Origin: Aplysia californica
Lineage: Eukaryota; Mollusca; Gastropoda; Aplysiida; Aplysiidae
NCBI RefSeq assembly: GCF_000002075.1
Contig: NW_004797825.1
Location: 123,466 to 187,465, forward strand
DNA: 64,000 nucleotides
Direction: 5' to 3'
The position numbers and the translations under genes are program-made. Shown one piece after another: positions 1 through 13,100 of the stretch (the first letter of the stretch is position 1; every line of letters begins with the position of its first letter). The notes beneath the pieces are model-generated. The model searched no databases and was not told the origin of the DNA. It worked only from the letters and a program-made list of their open reading frames with translations.

Positions 1-326
1 ACAACAAAAAATAACCCACCCCCACTCACCCAAAAAACAAAAACAAATGCTCAAATATATCACCACAACAGAAACAAAATTAGAACTGACCCCCGCCCAT
101 AATATATATTACCACAGCAGAAACAAAATTAAAACTGAACCCCCACACACACACAACTGAACAAATCCTAACCAAACCAAAAGCCCAGTTGAACATTAAT
201 AATTTTTAAAAAAACGAAAAAAAATCGAGAACCTGTAGCACCATAGTAAATTGAAGTGGATGACTGGTATTCCATTGTATCACACAGCTTTGTTACCATT
301 TCTAAAATTAATGTAACTTCTACAGC

Positions 327-1654
327 AGGGTGTCCAGCAATATTTCCTGAAAAAATATACTACCTGAAAAGAAAATGTACTACCCAGCAAATCAAGCACC
401 AGTTCATTTATGCCATCAATAACATTAATATTACATAATTTATGAGTATGGAACGAAAATAGCACACAGCAAAGTCCAGTTGACAAAAGGGAGGATAGAC
501 AGACGATCGCACGCTCGCTTGCCACTAGATTTAGATCTAATGCATGCACACAGGGTGACTGCCAAACTGGCTTCTCAATTTTCCAGTGGGTCATCCATTT
601 TTCAGGGGCATGTTATATAACAACACACACACACACACACAATATATCCTGTCAACAACATGTCAGTGTTGCAATGGGGTCTTAGTTTTAGTCTGTTATA
701 TTTTCCTCTCATTATTAAAATATTATATAAAAATTAATCCTGCTTTCAGCTTGTGGAAGGGCCTAGAACCAGAATATCGACAGTCAAGGTATGAAGGATC
801 CCGATTCCACACACGGCCTGCACCAACGTGCGCTTTGCAGAGAGCTCTAAATCTTATCAATATTCTGAAATTTGCTTCCACGTTTTTGTCCTCTGGTGTA
901 ACCTTCCCCCACCCTGAGTGTATCTTATAACTTATTTTAAAAAATTCAATAATCCCCTCACCCATTCCATAGTCCTTTACTTCGCAACGCTCAGACTTCG
1001 AATGCGCACAGGTTCACTGACTGGTCATGATGGAGAGACAGACAATCTAAAAATCAGACAACGCTTGTATTTCCTTTTCTTTTTTCCCCCACAATGACAA
1101 GTCCGAGTATTTATTAAGTTTTATTTGCACGGCGGCATGTTCAATGTTTATACTGCACAACCTGCATGTCACAAATGTTGCGTTATCAGTCTATCGCCGA
1201 CAAATGTCAGGGTGGTATCAAAAGCGAAAGTAAATCTTGATTTTCCCTATCGAGCTTCGGTTTGACACACACTTCCGCCAGCCGTCATAGCCGCCTGTTC
1301 GCGTGAAATGTACTCTCAGACGGGGAAAAGCTGAACGAATCTATTATCACAATCGCGACCGGCAAAAATAAACTTACTGACCTTATCGGATTTGGTTTTC
1401 AAATATTCGAGTCCCGTGATTTTGATACTATAATCTTGACAAAAGATGGGACTTGGTAATGGCTGAGTACCGCGGCTATGACTCCGTTCACTGAAAAGTC
1501 CTGCTGGCTTCATCACTCTGTACGCAGATTAATTTATGACTGTTTACCAAATGTTTACTACCTTCACGGCAAATTTACTACCATTTACAACCTTTACGAC
1601 CAAGGCGGAGAATTTATGATTTTTTAATGACTTAACGACCTTGCTGGACACCTT
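327..1654. mobile_element. hAT-like non-autonomous DNA transposon (copy A)
   Basis: The ends AGGGTGTCCAGCAA and TTGCTGGACACCTT are inverted repeats, flanked by imperfect 8-bp duplications around TACAGC. Subterminal short repeats of TTTACTACC/TTACGACC type are present near 1540-1610. About 545-1300 is the reverse complement of the interior of the 28756-30392 element: shared blocks include TTTTTCAGGGGCATGTTATA, ATATCGACAGTCAAGG and CAACCTGCATGTCACAAATG. No transposase frame was seen. Confidence 0.6.
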
Positions 1655-1663
1655 GTACAGCCA

Positions 1664-4600
1664 TTTCCCTTTGTTGAGAGAATTCTTGTTTCATAATGAT
1701 GCAGTGATAGAATCACAATAGTCTTTCTTCCATTCTAAAGCTTTCATTTGTCTGAGTTGTTTACAGATGCTCTTTGGAAACTCCTGATCTGATCCAAGAT
1801 GAAGGCACTGAAAAATATAACAAGCAAAAATGTAAAGATGTTATGACAAATTAATTTGAAAAATGAATTGGGCAGTTGTTTATAAATCCCATACATCCAA
1901 ATGAATAAACACAATATTTGCAAACTGCAGGAAAGAGCAAGAGTACAACTATTTGTAAAAGAAAGTGACATTACAAAAAAAGGACAAATGGACTTTGCCA
2001 CTGATGCCACACTCAATTGAGTAGGGGAAGTATATAAAATATAAGTAGGTACCGCAGGCGAGCCGTTTTCAAGGCAGACAGCTACGGCTGGAGCCAGATT
2101 TGGACAACTTCATCCAACTATTAGCTGGTTTTAATTTTGGTAAACATTAATAAAAATTATACCACTGTTTTCTGTGTCTTTCCTTCTCCACGGTGAACGA
2201 GAAACTGATACTTATGATTGCATATTTAGTTTTTAATTGACTTAAGTTTAACACGCGAAAACTCGGCCGTCTCGCAATTTTGCGCGCTTAGATTTGGTGG
2301 GGTACTTGTTTTAAATTTCGATTTCTCAGTCGTGAATCATTGAATTTTCTTGTGGTTTGAAACATAAAAATCTGGGATTTCAGGAGAATTTCCGGGGAAT
2401 GTGTTTATGTTTTTATTCCAAGCTGAAAGCTTGAGTGGTACGATGTAAAGACGAAGAAAGCATTTCAAAATATGAAATTCGACACAAGTCGGGCTATCCG
2501 TGCCAGGATCATATTCCTAGACATCTCTACCATCAAGTTTATGTGTTTAGAAAAGCCAACTACGTTCCACGAAGTAGAAATATTACTTTTTCTGAAGTGG
2601 GGTAACAACCACTTTCGGGAGATCGTCATTCTGCCATTGCGGCTGTTCCATTGCCCATTTCCACCCCCTCTGACTTGACCCAACCAGCAGTCGATTATAA
2701 TGATGGTTCAGAAAAAGAAACATTCGATAGATCTGTTTATGGCGTCAAATTTAAGTAAGTATTATCATAATTTTCTTTTAGGATACTTATGAATATCGTG
2801 TTTTGAAAATTAAGACTAAACGGCCACCACTTGCCGTGTGGTTGGATTGTTATTGTTTGGTGGGAATCACGCCGACCTACATTTTCCCCACCTCATAGTG
2901 AATTTATTGCGATCTATACAAATGTATCGCTTCGTGGTGGTATTTTTGCTGTCTTTTCAACTAAGAACACCTTATTTATTCTAAATGCATCGAAATCTAA
3001 GCATCTCTTGTCGACAAAGTGAAAGAATAAAACCGTGAAGAGTTGAACTGGGAGTTTTATTTATAGTAACATGTCATCACACACTACTAAACACTCGGAA
3101 GGGAGTTACCGGGTGTTAGTGTTACCGATGGAAATGTTCGTAGATCTATTGTTTGGCATTTAATTCGGTAACAAAAAAGGCTAGATCTACGTTCTTGATT
3201 GGTGGATATTCAATTATTGAATCAACCAGCCTTTTTACGTATTCTTAGACTTAGTTAGACTTAGATGTCACCTGACAGAAGGCTAATTGGAGAAATGCCC
3301 CCCCCCCCCCCCCCCCACTCTTTCTTCCATCCACTTACTGACTGAACACACGATGATACATTGTATTTCCCCAGCCACTGGTTTCTTTCTCAGCTAAAAT
3401 GATAAATAAATCTAGAACTAGATCTATATTATACAAGATGAGCCACGGTAGAACAGTATGTTGATTTAATTCCAATTTTTAAACCCTCTGAGCAGAAATC
3501 TTTATTTACTGAACCAATATTGATGATTTTTTTCACATCATTGTCCATATCTGAAATGTTTGGAAGGTTTTTTCTTTCTATAATAAACTAATTCACTGTA
3601 CAGAGCCTGAAAAGAGCTTTAATTTGATATATAATGCAACCTTGTAGCACAATTTGTTGATTTTATATGAATTTTTTTCCAGTCGGCAGGCGTTATAATT
3701 TTCACTCAATAATGGCAGGTTTTTGGGTATTAGGGTCCTATTATGGAGTGTTATGAAAGGTTTTAGTAAACAATTTTCATTTGGCCCCGTAGAGCTTGCA
3801 TTGAGCTTTAATTTGATGTATGATTTAGCCCTGTAGCTTAATTTGTTCACTTGTTGTGATGCTTTTTGCCCGAGGATGTACCAGAGTTCCCCTAATTTTT
3901 TTCCAAGAGGCGTTTTTTGCACCGAAGCCCACTTCAGAGGAGTCCAGAAAAGTTACTTATGGTCAGAGAGGTCTGAAAATAATTCAGCTAAGTCTATGCA
4001 TGTATTTGTAATGATTGTGTGATTTTCACTAATGTGTAGGCAGTTTTGACTAATTTGGAGGAGGTTAAAATAGGGTTCTGAACTCTTAATGACAAATTTT
4101 GGCATTTTTTTCTTCAATTTTTGAAGGCCTATATCTTGGAAAGCAGTCATTCTAACAAGCTTTGATTTAGAGATATCAATATTTGTGTTGACAGCTCTGG
4201 GAAAAACAAAGTTTTCATCGATTTGATCATGCACTTTGTATTTTAGAACACCTCAAACATGGGTGAAAGTCGCAGTTGAAAAGGTTTCGTTCAAAAATAA
4301 AACTTTGAAATACCATATCTCGATTGTTTATTGATGGATTTTGATAATTCTTTTTTCAATGTTCTTGTTTCATAGAGTAGATTTGAACCCCTGAGGTTTA
4401 AACATCAATATTGTTCAAAAAATTTTTCACTTGTGGTACCTAATATAAGATACAACAAGCAGGAAGCTCACTTAATAAATGTAGTAACAGAAAAGTACTA
4501 CACCAACTTTAGGACAGATGTTATGTAGAAGCATTGAACACAATCGCAAATGACACAGCAGATAACATACACAGAACCAGACAAAAGATTGTCATTTCCA

Positions 4601-5650
4601 CAGAAGCTTTCTCTGTACTATCACTAAGTGTCTTTCCAAATCCCCTAAAAAAATGATAATACCGTAAAGGATACCACGGCAGATTTCGTCATTTAGACTC
4701 TCCCAATCCTTCAATGGATCCTCGGTTACTACAGAATCTAAGGTAAGGAAAAATTATAACAGGTTGGCAAAGGAAGGAGGACAGCTGGAACAGATAGATA
4801 ATTGTGTCTCCTGCGATGGTGAGAAAACAATTATCAAGTTAATTTTTTACAGAGAAAAAGGAAGCAGAAACACTCCGACATAACCTGCTTGACATCTCCT
4901 ATGAAGATCAACAGATGGGAAAATGTCATAATTTTTAGAATCAGGATAGAATACAACAGGCTGTAGGCTGATGTGTGAAGAAAGCTAAGTACCGGCCAGT
5001 CAAAGACATGCTTGCACAACATGGCAAACCCTGACCACAGATGCTTGAGGAATGCCCAATTCAAGACAGATCCAGGGTGGCCTTATGGACAGAGCATCTT
5101 AGAGACAAGCTAGACCTGCATGTGAGCCTCAACCAGATTGTCTGAAAATTTTGCGCACCCCCCCCCCCCCCCCCAAAAGCCTTTGTGGGTGTCATAAGGA
5201 AGGACTATCCGAGTAACGAGTGACCACCCCAACAAAGGGCGATAACATAAAGAAAGCCGAAACTTAAGCGGCTGAAGATCGACTCGGACAGGCGCCAGTA
5301 GGTGTCTGCTTGACTCCACATAGAGAGCGCCTATTGCCGATCCCTTTAAGCTCGCGTTGCATTGATCTACTGTTGTCTAGTCTGCCTACATCTACCGTAT
5401 CTAGAATCTAGTTCTAGGTCTTGAGTGATTACAAATTTACAAGAATGGACTCGTCATCCGAGAGGGGGAGGGGGAGAGGAGGAGAGGGGGGAGAGGGGGA
5501 GAGAGGGGGAAAGAGAGAGAGGAAGAGAGAGAGGGGGAGAGGGAGGGAGAGGGTGAGAGGGAGGGAGAGAAAGGGAGGGAGAGAGAGAGGAGAAAGATCA
5601 TCTTCCCGTGTCCGGTAGAATGTCATATAAAATTGCAATAGTATGTCATA
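1664..5650. other. Intergenic, no supported gene
   Basis: No ORF here resembles a known protein. There is a poly-C tract at 3298-3317, another at 5157-5174, and two related about 75-bp segments near 3604-3680 and 3792-3865 sharing GAGCTTTAATTTGAT, which mark an unclassified old repeat. A short open stretch at 2692-2754 ending in a good donor (AA/GTAAGT) has no partner exon. Confidence 0.4.
5459..5592. repeat. GA/GGGA purine tract
   Basis: Almost pure purine on the plus strand for about 130 bp (GAGAGGGGGAGAG variants). Open frames on both strands here are products of the low-complexity sequence and not genes. Confidence 0.9.
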
Positions 5651-5659
5651 AATGTGTCA

Positions 5660-6050
5660 ATAACAAAGCTTCCTCGTATCTTAGTGATCTCATCCAGATG
5701 TATGTTCCATCTAGATCACTAAGATCAGGCGATCAGTATCTTTTAAGAGTTCCTTGAAAAGGGGGTAAAAAATTAGCTGAAAGTGAAAGATCGTTCGCCC
5801 ACCTTGCTCCGTCAGTTTGGAACTCTCTTCCCCAACCTTTGAGACATACAACATCTGAGTCTAAATTTTTAAAAATCTTTAAAGACACATTTAAAGACAT
5901 CTTTTTTTGTCTGTAGATTCAGGTTCAATACAATGTTATGGAAATGACTATGTATCCAGTTATGTATTTTGTGATTTGCATTGTGTAGATTTTATGCTCA
6001 TTTCGTGACGACGTGTAAGCGTGCGTGTGTGATAAGCAAGTAGATGCGTG

Positions 6051-6107
<57 letters not shown>

Positions 6108-6294
6108 ACACATGTGTGCGTGTTATGTGTTCGTGAGTGTGTATGTGTGTGTGTTTGTGTGTGTTTGTGTGTGTGTGTATGAGTGAGTGTATTTTTGTGT
6201 TTGTGTCGCGTGCGTGAATATTGTTCGTACATGTATTTTATGTAAAGCGCCTAGAGCTGTGTTTACACGGGAGTGGGCGCTATAGAAATGATCT

Positions 6295-6335
<41 letters not shown>
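5660..6335 (+). mobile_element. LINE 3' end (CR1/L2-like), 5'-truncated
   Basis: About 5785-5910 translates to a degraded reverse-transcriptase C-terminal signature (FAHLAPSVWNSLPQPLR, then FLKIFKDTFK). The 3' UTR ends with AAAGCGCCTAGAGC, GGGAGTGGGCGCTATAGAAATG and an (ATT)n tail at 6297-6335, typical of CR1/L2-type elements. A GT microsatellite (about 6050-6180) lies inside the UTR. Confidence 0.7.
6050..6180. repeat. (GT)n microsatellite
   Basis: Uninterrupted TG dinucleotides from about 6055 to 6107, then interrupted GT-rich sequence. Confidence 0.95.
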
Positions 6336-6762
6336 GTAAATCGACATCCATTTTGACAAGACACGACACAGCCAGATAAGCAGATCTCTAGACGCACAAC
6401 GAAAAACTACACAGGCCTCGTCTCTTCAAAATCACACTCTATTGACACAGTAAAGCCGAGATATCTAGATCTAGAAAAAAATTTAAATTAATTACACTAC
6501 AACACAGCTGGTATTCATGAAGCATAATATTTTTGGGGGAAAAAACACGAATTTTCTTAAATATTGCTTAAAATGCAATTCTGCTCGGTGACCACCCTAT
6601 TTTGACGATGCTGATTTCAAAAATGTAATTAGTTTTTGTCTACCGTGAAGCACCAGCTCTGAAATGACCATTAAAAATTGTCCCCAGTCCAGTCGGGTGA
6701 CATCACACAAACCGCTGAACCCGAGTTGGCGACGGCGAGACAGCGAGACGGCATTGGGAGTT

Positions 6763-6900
6763 TGCGACCTCGGTGCTTTCTTGTCGTACCTCCATTTTTA
6801 ATAACAGTGAAAACAGTTCATAACAAAATGTGAGTTAAAGAAGAAGTCTCATTTTCACTGTTAAAAAATGGAAATATGACAAGAAAGCACTGCGGTGGTG
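6763..6900. repeat. Inverted repeat (hairpin), about 50-bp arms
   Basis: CTCGGTGCTTTCTTGTCGTA and CCATTTTTAATAACAGTGAAAA on the left are matched in reverse complement by TTTTCACTGTTAAAAAATGG and TATGACAAGAAAGCACTG on the right, around a loop of about 40 bp. Weaker homology to GCGAGACGGC/GCGAGACGCC continues outside. Probably a hairpin MITE. Confidence 0.65.
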
Positions 6901-7291
6901 AGTTGACAGCGAGACGCCCTTCCCAGTTTTTCGGCGTAATAAGAATGTAGTTTGGATTCCGATAAAGCCGACAACTCCGATCCGAGTTTAAAGCTGCCTG
7001 CAGTCGGCCAGCTCTATGTGGGGCAAGTTGGAAATCATAAGAGAATTTTTATGCCTATCGGCGCTTACTGAGTCAGTCTCCGAAATCGGCGTTCTCTATG
7101 TTTTCGCCCAAACACAATAAAGAAGAGACCTAACCCTACCCCCAAAAAGAACCTGCAACGGGCCTCATGTAAAAAGGCCAAAACAAGTCCTAAATGAAAA
7201 ACAAAAATTAAAATTAAAAAACCACACTCCAAAACAAACAAGGAGCATATAGATCTAGATCTAGATCTATATGGTTTACATCTACATTGCT

Positions 7292-7660
7292 TTTGGGTTT
7301 GATACAATAACACAATAGAATTGGAATATGAATACTCAATATAGATCTAGTAATCTAAATAAATCTAGATCTAGACCTACATCTTGTAGAACAAGTGAAT
7401 AGGAATAGGCCTTGAACTAGAAATCCGCATCCGATTCCGAACAGAGGGACTCAGCTGAGTCTAGATTCTAGATCTAGATCTAGATAAATAAATAATTCAC
7501 GCACCTGATGAAATGCTTATTTTTACCAATATTAATATTATTACACCACAACCTATGATAGGGTTTGACACCATAGAATTGGAATATGAATCCTCCATTG
7601 AGGTCTATAATGATCTATATAAATCTAGATCTTGATCTAGATTCTATTAGAACAAGAGAG
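7292..7660. repeat. Duplicated AGATCT-rich segment
   Basis: GGTTTGATACAATA with AGAATTGGAATATGAAT and AGATCTAG stretches near 7292-7400 recurs in diverged form near 7559-7660 (TAGAATTGGAATATGAATCC). TCTAGATC-type hexamers are dense in both and recur at 24.28, 26.4 and 27.4 kb. Confidence 0.6.
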
Positions 7661-7699
7661 TCCTTTTTCGTACTCGCATTTCTACTTAGGTTCCGACAA

Positions 7700-7910
7700 T
7701 TATGTCGGAAACGCAGACGTCGGAAGTCGGCGGTGCGCACGTCGGCGGTGCGCACGTCGGCGGTCGGCACGAAAAAGAAAGTGCCGACGAAGCCGACGGG
7801 AGAAAAAGGGGTCGCTGGCAGTCGGCCATACAGGCGGGCCTAGCGATAGCATCGGCCAGTTCGCGGGTCGAGTCGCGATTGTCCGATTTCAGACGATTGT
7901 CGGCAAACAT
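7700..7910. repeat. GC-rich segment with 15-bp tandem units and CCGACAAT inverted ends
   Basis: Three units of GTCGGCGGTGCGCAC (last one varied) at about 7730-7770 sit in a CpG-rich island in otherwise AT-rich DNA. Near the edges TTCCGACAATTATGTCGG and a reverse-complement GCCGACAATCG could be short terminal inverted repeats of a small MITE. Both strands are open but the peptides look like repeat artefacts. Confidence 0.4.
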
Positions 7911-8194
7911 GCAGGTCTAGACAAGCTCAAAACAACACGGAATCACTTTCAAGGACTGCTGAATTTGTGAAATTGTCTAGCACCATCAAATGAAAAATGA
8001 GGAGGAAGAAGAAGAAGCAAATGAAAATTAAATTAATGACAGGAAAATCAAAAAGATCCTTTATCATTTTAAAAATCTGTGCAAAGTATACTATGTGAGG
8101 GTATATATTTGCCTACTGACTTAAAGTTTTCATTTTCTTCCAGAATCATGGGGGGGGGGGAGGGATCTTTCTTGTCCTAATATATTAAATACAC

Positions 8195-9790
8195 GGCGTC
8201 ACTTTTCGCCCGATTCTGTTACTTTTAGTTCGCGTGACTCAGCAGCCCGCCGGAGCTCCCCGGCTCGGGGTCACGGGGTTAATGAGCCCTGAGGCGACTT
8301 TGCCGGTGTCGGTCGGGAAGTTCGCATTTTTGACTATGTTTAAAACGATATAACTTCTTCCCCATCCCACACAGCAAACCATTACGCGAATGTACTAAAA
8401 GCTCAATGTCTTGAGATTTGTTCTGCGTTAGAATGGTTGGTTTCTGTGCCATAGTTTTTGTTCTAGACAAGTGTTTGTAGAGTACCCAATTTGTCCTATT
8501 TTAGTTACAAAGTTATGAATAAATGATTGTTATTTTAAAAAAGGCACGACAGATCTCTCCAAATTCTGTGTTAAACTGACTACGAATATCATGTCTTTTA
8601 TCATGACAAACCTTAAATCTGCGGTAGTAGTAATAGTCAAGTTCTAAGAGAAGAAAGATGCACATCTGCATATTTTAACTAAAGACGATCAGCGTTAGCT
8701 CTTATTTTACTATTAAACAAGAGAAAGTTACTCTGCGTTTGTTCATGAATCATGCTGTGTCTGTGGCAGCCTGCATACAACTAAAAAGATATAATATAAG
8801 CGATTTAAAAAACCACAAAACCGTGTAAATACATGGGTAGAGATAAACTTCTAGTTTGGAATAAAAATAACGACAGCTAAAACATTCATTCTTAGTTTTT
8901 GTGTAGGAAATATGCGCGGACACAATTATGCATGTAAAGAAATCAGTCACATTGTCAGTTATTGCAAATGGTCATAGAAACGTAAAAAAAGCTGGAAAAG
9001 TCTGGTGCTGATTCAGTGTCCCTGGAAAGCTAAAAATTATTCTTATAACCCAATTACGAGAAGTCATCCCTATTATTCAGTCAACTTACAAAACCTAGAC
9101 TTAGCGTTTTAAGAAAAGTAAGCAATTTCTGGAGTGTATCAGATACTGTTCGTGTATTAGATCTACGTTGAAGATATACTCTAGCACTAAAATCGATTTG
9201 TACTTTTCATTGAGAAACTTCATGATAACTTTTATAAACTTTCGAGAAAATATGCGAATATTCATGATTATATTAGACACATAAAGTTGTATTTGGAGGA
9301 AATACTTCGTAGCGAATTGTGTGCCCGATGGATAAAATTGCAAAATTACAGCCTTCTATTATAAGCGCAGATACCATCTTTTCTGAGTATCTGCACTAAT
9401 GTTATGTCGTCCATATTCCAAAAGTTCGACAGATTTTGACGATGCGTTTTTTTTTAATCGATTTTTTTTCATTCACGCTAGTCCCAAAAAAATTACAATT
9501 TAGCATTGCCGACTCCAGCGCTTCTAACGAAATAACCAGACAAGTTACAACGTCCGTTCTTTTTTGAGTCTCAAGAGCAGAAATGCGTGCTTTGGGTGCA
9601 CTAAATGAGAATTACCATAAACACAAGGATGCACCTTAAATTGTACGTTGAAAAGTACCAAAAATTAAGTCGGCCCAGACAGAGCGGCGACAGGGAGCTG
9701 ACCCCCGTGACCCCGACGTGATAAGGCGCCCGCCGGGGAACCCCCCGCGGCAACTAAAATTCCACTGCCGGTGCGCCGTGAATAAGCCCA
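8195..9790. mobile_element. Possible long-TIR DNA element
   Basis: About 110 bp at 8195-8310 and the reverse complement of about 9680-9790 share an ordered set of blocks: CACGGCG, TTTTAGTT, GCCGG, CGGGGTCACGGGG and CCCTG with GCGAC. The flanks are GC-rich while the 1.3-kb interior is AT-rich with no recognisable ORF. It may be a non-autonomous transposon with diverged long inverted repeats. Target duplications were not found. Confidence 0.4.
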
Positions 9791-10163
9791 CACAAGCAGA
9801 ACTCACAGACTTTAGCATTCCTAATTTCTGAGATGAATCAACTCTTTCAATCCCATAAAGAACCTTTAAAACTGAGAAAATCAGCTGTAAATGTCACAAT
9901 ACAAACTTTTTAAATTTCTACTAAATAGGAAGGAAGTGTAAATCCTAAATGCTTCTGTACAGCCCAGTCAGCAAATCTAATTAAATATGACTTACAACTT
10001 GTAAAAAAGTATCACTTTTTCTATAAATGAAAATTACTCATATTCTCATCTCCTTACCCACTCAAACTGAAAAAAACAGGAGCTTCGTATATTCGCTGAT
10101 GTACAAAAAATATAACAACATGACTTCAACCAGATCGAAGACAATTAACCCTACGCAAAAAAG

Positions 10164-13100
10164 TTAAAAACAAATGGCAGCAGACCTGGCTCTTCTTGCC
10201 ATTTCCATGCCACTCCAGCGTGGACTGTATGGGAAATCAGTGTATCGTTCAAAGTACGGTTGACGGTTTTGATAGTGGTACACAGACTTCAGGATAAAGG
10301 TAGGATGCTCCACCGGAAAGTACAGAGGCAGTTCAGCTGAAACACAAACAAAATCTTTGATAGAGGCTGATAGAGGCTGATGAACTAAGTAAGCATTACT
10401 GAACTGGAATAGAAACGGTGAGGTACAAGCTTGTCTTTGTTTTAATTCATGACATTTAAGAAGAACATCTATTTCATTTGAAATATTGAAATAAAACACA
10501 GCGTAAAATAGTTGCGCTTTAAAATTCCTAAAAATAAGAAAAGACACAGATGCATCTGAAACTTTACTTTATTCTTCTACTAGTTTTAAGTCCTTTTCAA
10601 TACAGAACTTCAGCAGATTCTTCCTCCAAAAGCAAAGGATAGAGCAGACGATTTAACACAACACGCATGTGAGATTAACCAATTATCTTCCGAAAAGTAG
10701 CAAGTGCAAATATCTTGTCAGAGGAGTGGTTCTGACCAAAAAAAAATTCACTGGGTGATGTGATTTAACTCATGTATTGATAAGGCACATTAACACAATA
10801 CAAATACAATACTCACTACCATTCTGTTTGCCTATTAGAAAAATCAAAGACTCTATACTTGCTATGTAGCTTTGGATAATTCGTTTCTGCAAGTAACACT
10901 TACCCGTGAAAGTAAAGAAAAAATCATTCCATTCTAGTAACAAAACAATCTTTGAAAAGTGCTGTGCATCATATTCCAACACTGACCTGTGAAATGAAAT
11001 AGAAAATGTGAGGCATCTTAGTGAAATCAGGCGTTCGTTAAAGTAATGAAATTAAAGAAATCAACATTCTTTTTTACCCGTTTGGCGATTAAAACATTTT
11101 GTGTTTTGTTTTTGGCTCAAAGCATTTTAAGTCCACTTTAAAACACATTCTTGCATGGACTTTATTGAAAAGCATTCATAAAAGGCACAGAAAATGTAAA
11201 TTTGTAGTTTCCAAGGGCACTACCAATCCGTAAGTCACCAAATTTTGGCGACCATTTTCTCACAAATTTTACCTCTGATACCAGACAACTCCCTCCTCCT
11301 TCTCTTGACTTCTATTCAAGTTAGATAGTTATTTGATTCCTCAAAAGCAAGGCAACCATACAGGCTTTAAGATTATACAATTAACAACTCCATATGCCTA
11401 AAATCGACGAGCGCCTGATTCCACCGGGCTGCCACACAGAAGAAAAAGAAAATGAATCAAATGACCCATACATTGTACAGTAGAGCTGTGCGATTTTGAG
11501 GAAACAAAAAATCATCGAAGCTTCGAAGAGTGAGCTCACTATTCATGACATTCGAATACCTCCGTCAAAAGTTTTTTTCTTATATATGATAAGCATGAAC
11601 CCAGACCTAAGTTCCTCTATTCTACATTCCCTAGCTATTCACAGCACCATCGAATGTTTTTTTCTTATATAAGATAAGCCCAGATCTAACTTCCGCAATT
11701 TGAAGCGCCGTCGAATGGTTTTTTCTTACATAAGATAAGCCCAGATCTAACTTCCGCAATTCGAAGCGCCGTCGAATCTTATTTTCTTATATGTGATAAG
11801 CTCAGATCTTACTTCCGGTATTCACAGCGTCGTTGAATGGTTTTTTCTTATATAAGATAAGCCCAGATCTAACTTCCGCAATTCGATAGTCCGCCAGTCA
11901 TGGAGCGCGCGCGTGTTGTCGTCGCAGACAGTGCTATGTGTTGACATCACGTCACCGTTCATAGCGCTTCGAATTTCGAGTAGGGTCAGGGGAGCTCATT
12001 GCAACAGCTAACTTCATGGAAAAAACATTCGCTGCGCTTCAAGAGTCATGTGCCCTTGCTTGAGCTGTCCATAGTGTGGCGAGTGAATATTGAACGGTAA
12101 GAGATATTCTCTAAAAAATTGTTTTATAATTCTTGTAGGCTCCTTTTATCACACTGTCTCGTAACCATCAAATAAAGAGTATTTCTGCACATTTATCTTA
12201 ATGATTTTAGATATAATTTGTTCCAATTTTTCTAATTTGAAGAAAAATGAGACAAAAATCCATTATCTGTTCGAAAAAAAAATCACACAGCATTCGAATG
12301 GCTCTGCCACACTTCGAATAGCTGTGAATAGTGCAAAAATCATGAATGTCGAATAGTAAAGTCGAATGGGCACAGCTCTATTGTACAGTAGAATTGGGAC
12401 TCACCACACCCTCAGATTTAACGAAAGGAAAGGATTCTCCATTTCTTTTATTCATTAAAATCAATAAAACACCCTGTGTCCACAGAACAATTAAATGAAC
12501 AAGCTCAGAGGCACAGAGGTCTTTTGACTTATACAACCAATAAGAGGCTTTTTTTCATACTAAAACATGGGTTGAGTGTATGCGAGATCTGGAGAGGTCT
12601 TACTGATTCGTGACAATGTCATACCCCCCTCCCCATTTTAAACAGTTATAGACTCATATCTATGGAATGAGTTGTGCACAGGTCTGTGGGATCAAACATT
12701 TGGTAGGCTTAGTCAAAGCTGGCCCTAGCTGTAGGCTCTACTGAGTATAAAACATATTGTCGGACAAACAGTGCTTCATATGACACAGGCACGCATTTGA
12801 CTGAAGTGTGCTTTCCAGGTTCATTGTATACAATAGCACTGCAGATAGTTCAGTTTTCAACGTTATTTTGGCCTTTGTCTTAGACATCTGTGTTATGGAA
12901 ACAAAGAGAAAAAAATTACCCTCGTTTAAGACCAAACTGCTCTGTATTGAGGAAGTTGAAAAAGGAAAAGAATGAACAAAATGTGTTTTGTTCTGATCAA
13001 TAGTGCACCAAGCTCTCTGTCAACTTTTTTTAAAGACAAGGATAAGACAACAGCAGCCATGAACCAAGGAAAACGTGTACTAATGAGACAACTTAAGACT

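Larger units (their letters stand above)
11476..12956. mobile_element. pogo/Tigger-like non-autonomous element, interrupted by a hAT element
   Basis: TACAGTAGAATTGGGACTCA at 12384 matches the ends of the copies at 16095 and 21100. The left TACAG lies at 11476, split from the rest by the 900-bp hAT insertion. Internal blocks shared with the other copies include ATCAATAAAA, GGAATGAGTTGTGCACAGG and TAGGCTCTAC. The right end is near ACTGCTCTGTA at 12956. Confidence 0.55.

Noticed and set aside
2692-2754. Open stretch VDYNDGSEKETFDRSVYGVK with a strong GTAAGT donor, possible plus-strand exon
   Set aside because: No partner exon, start or protein family could be recognised, and the acceptor is weak.
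5925-6359. His/Thr-rich ORFs on the minus strand
   Set aside because: Products of the GT microsatellite and (ATT)n tail of a LINE.
7702-7920. 72-codon ORF in a GC-rich island
   Set aside because: Both strands are open and the peptide repeats GGAHV because of a 15-bp DNA tandem repeat; better explained as repeat sequence.
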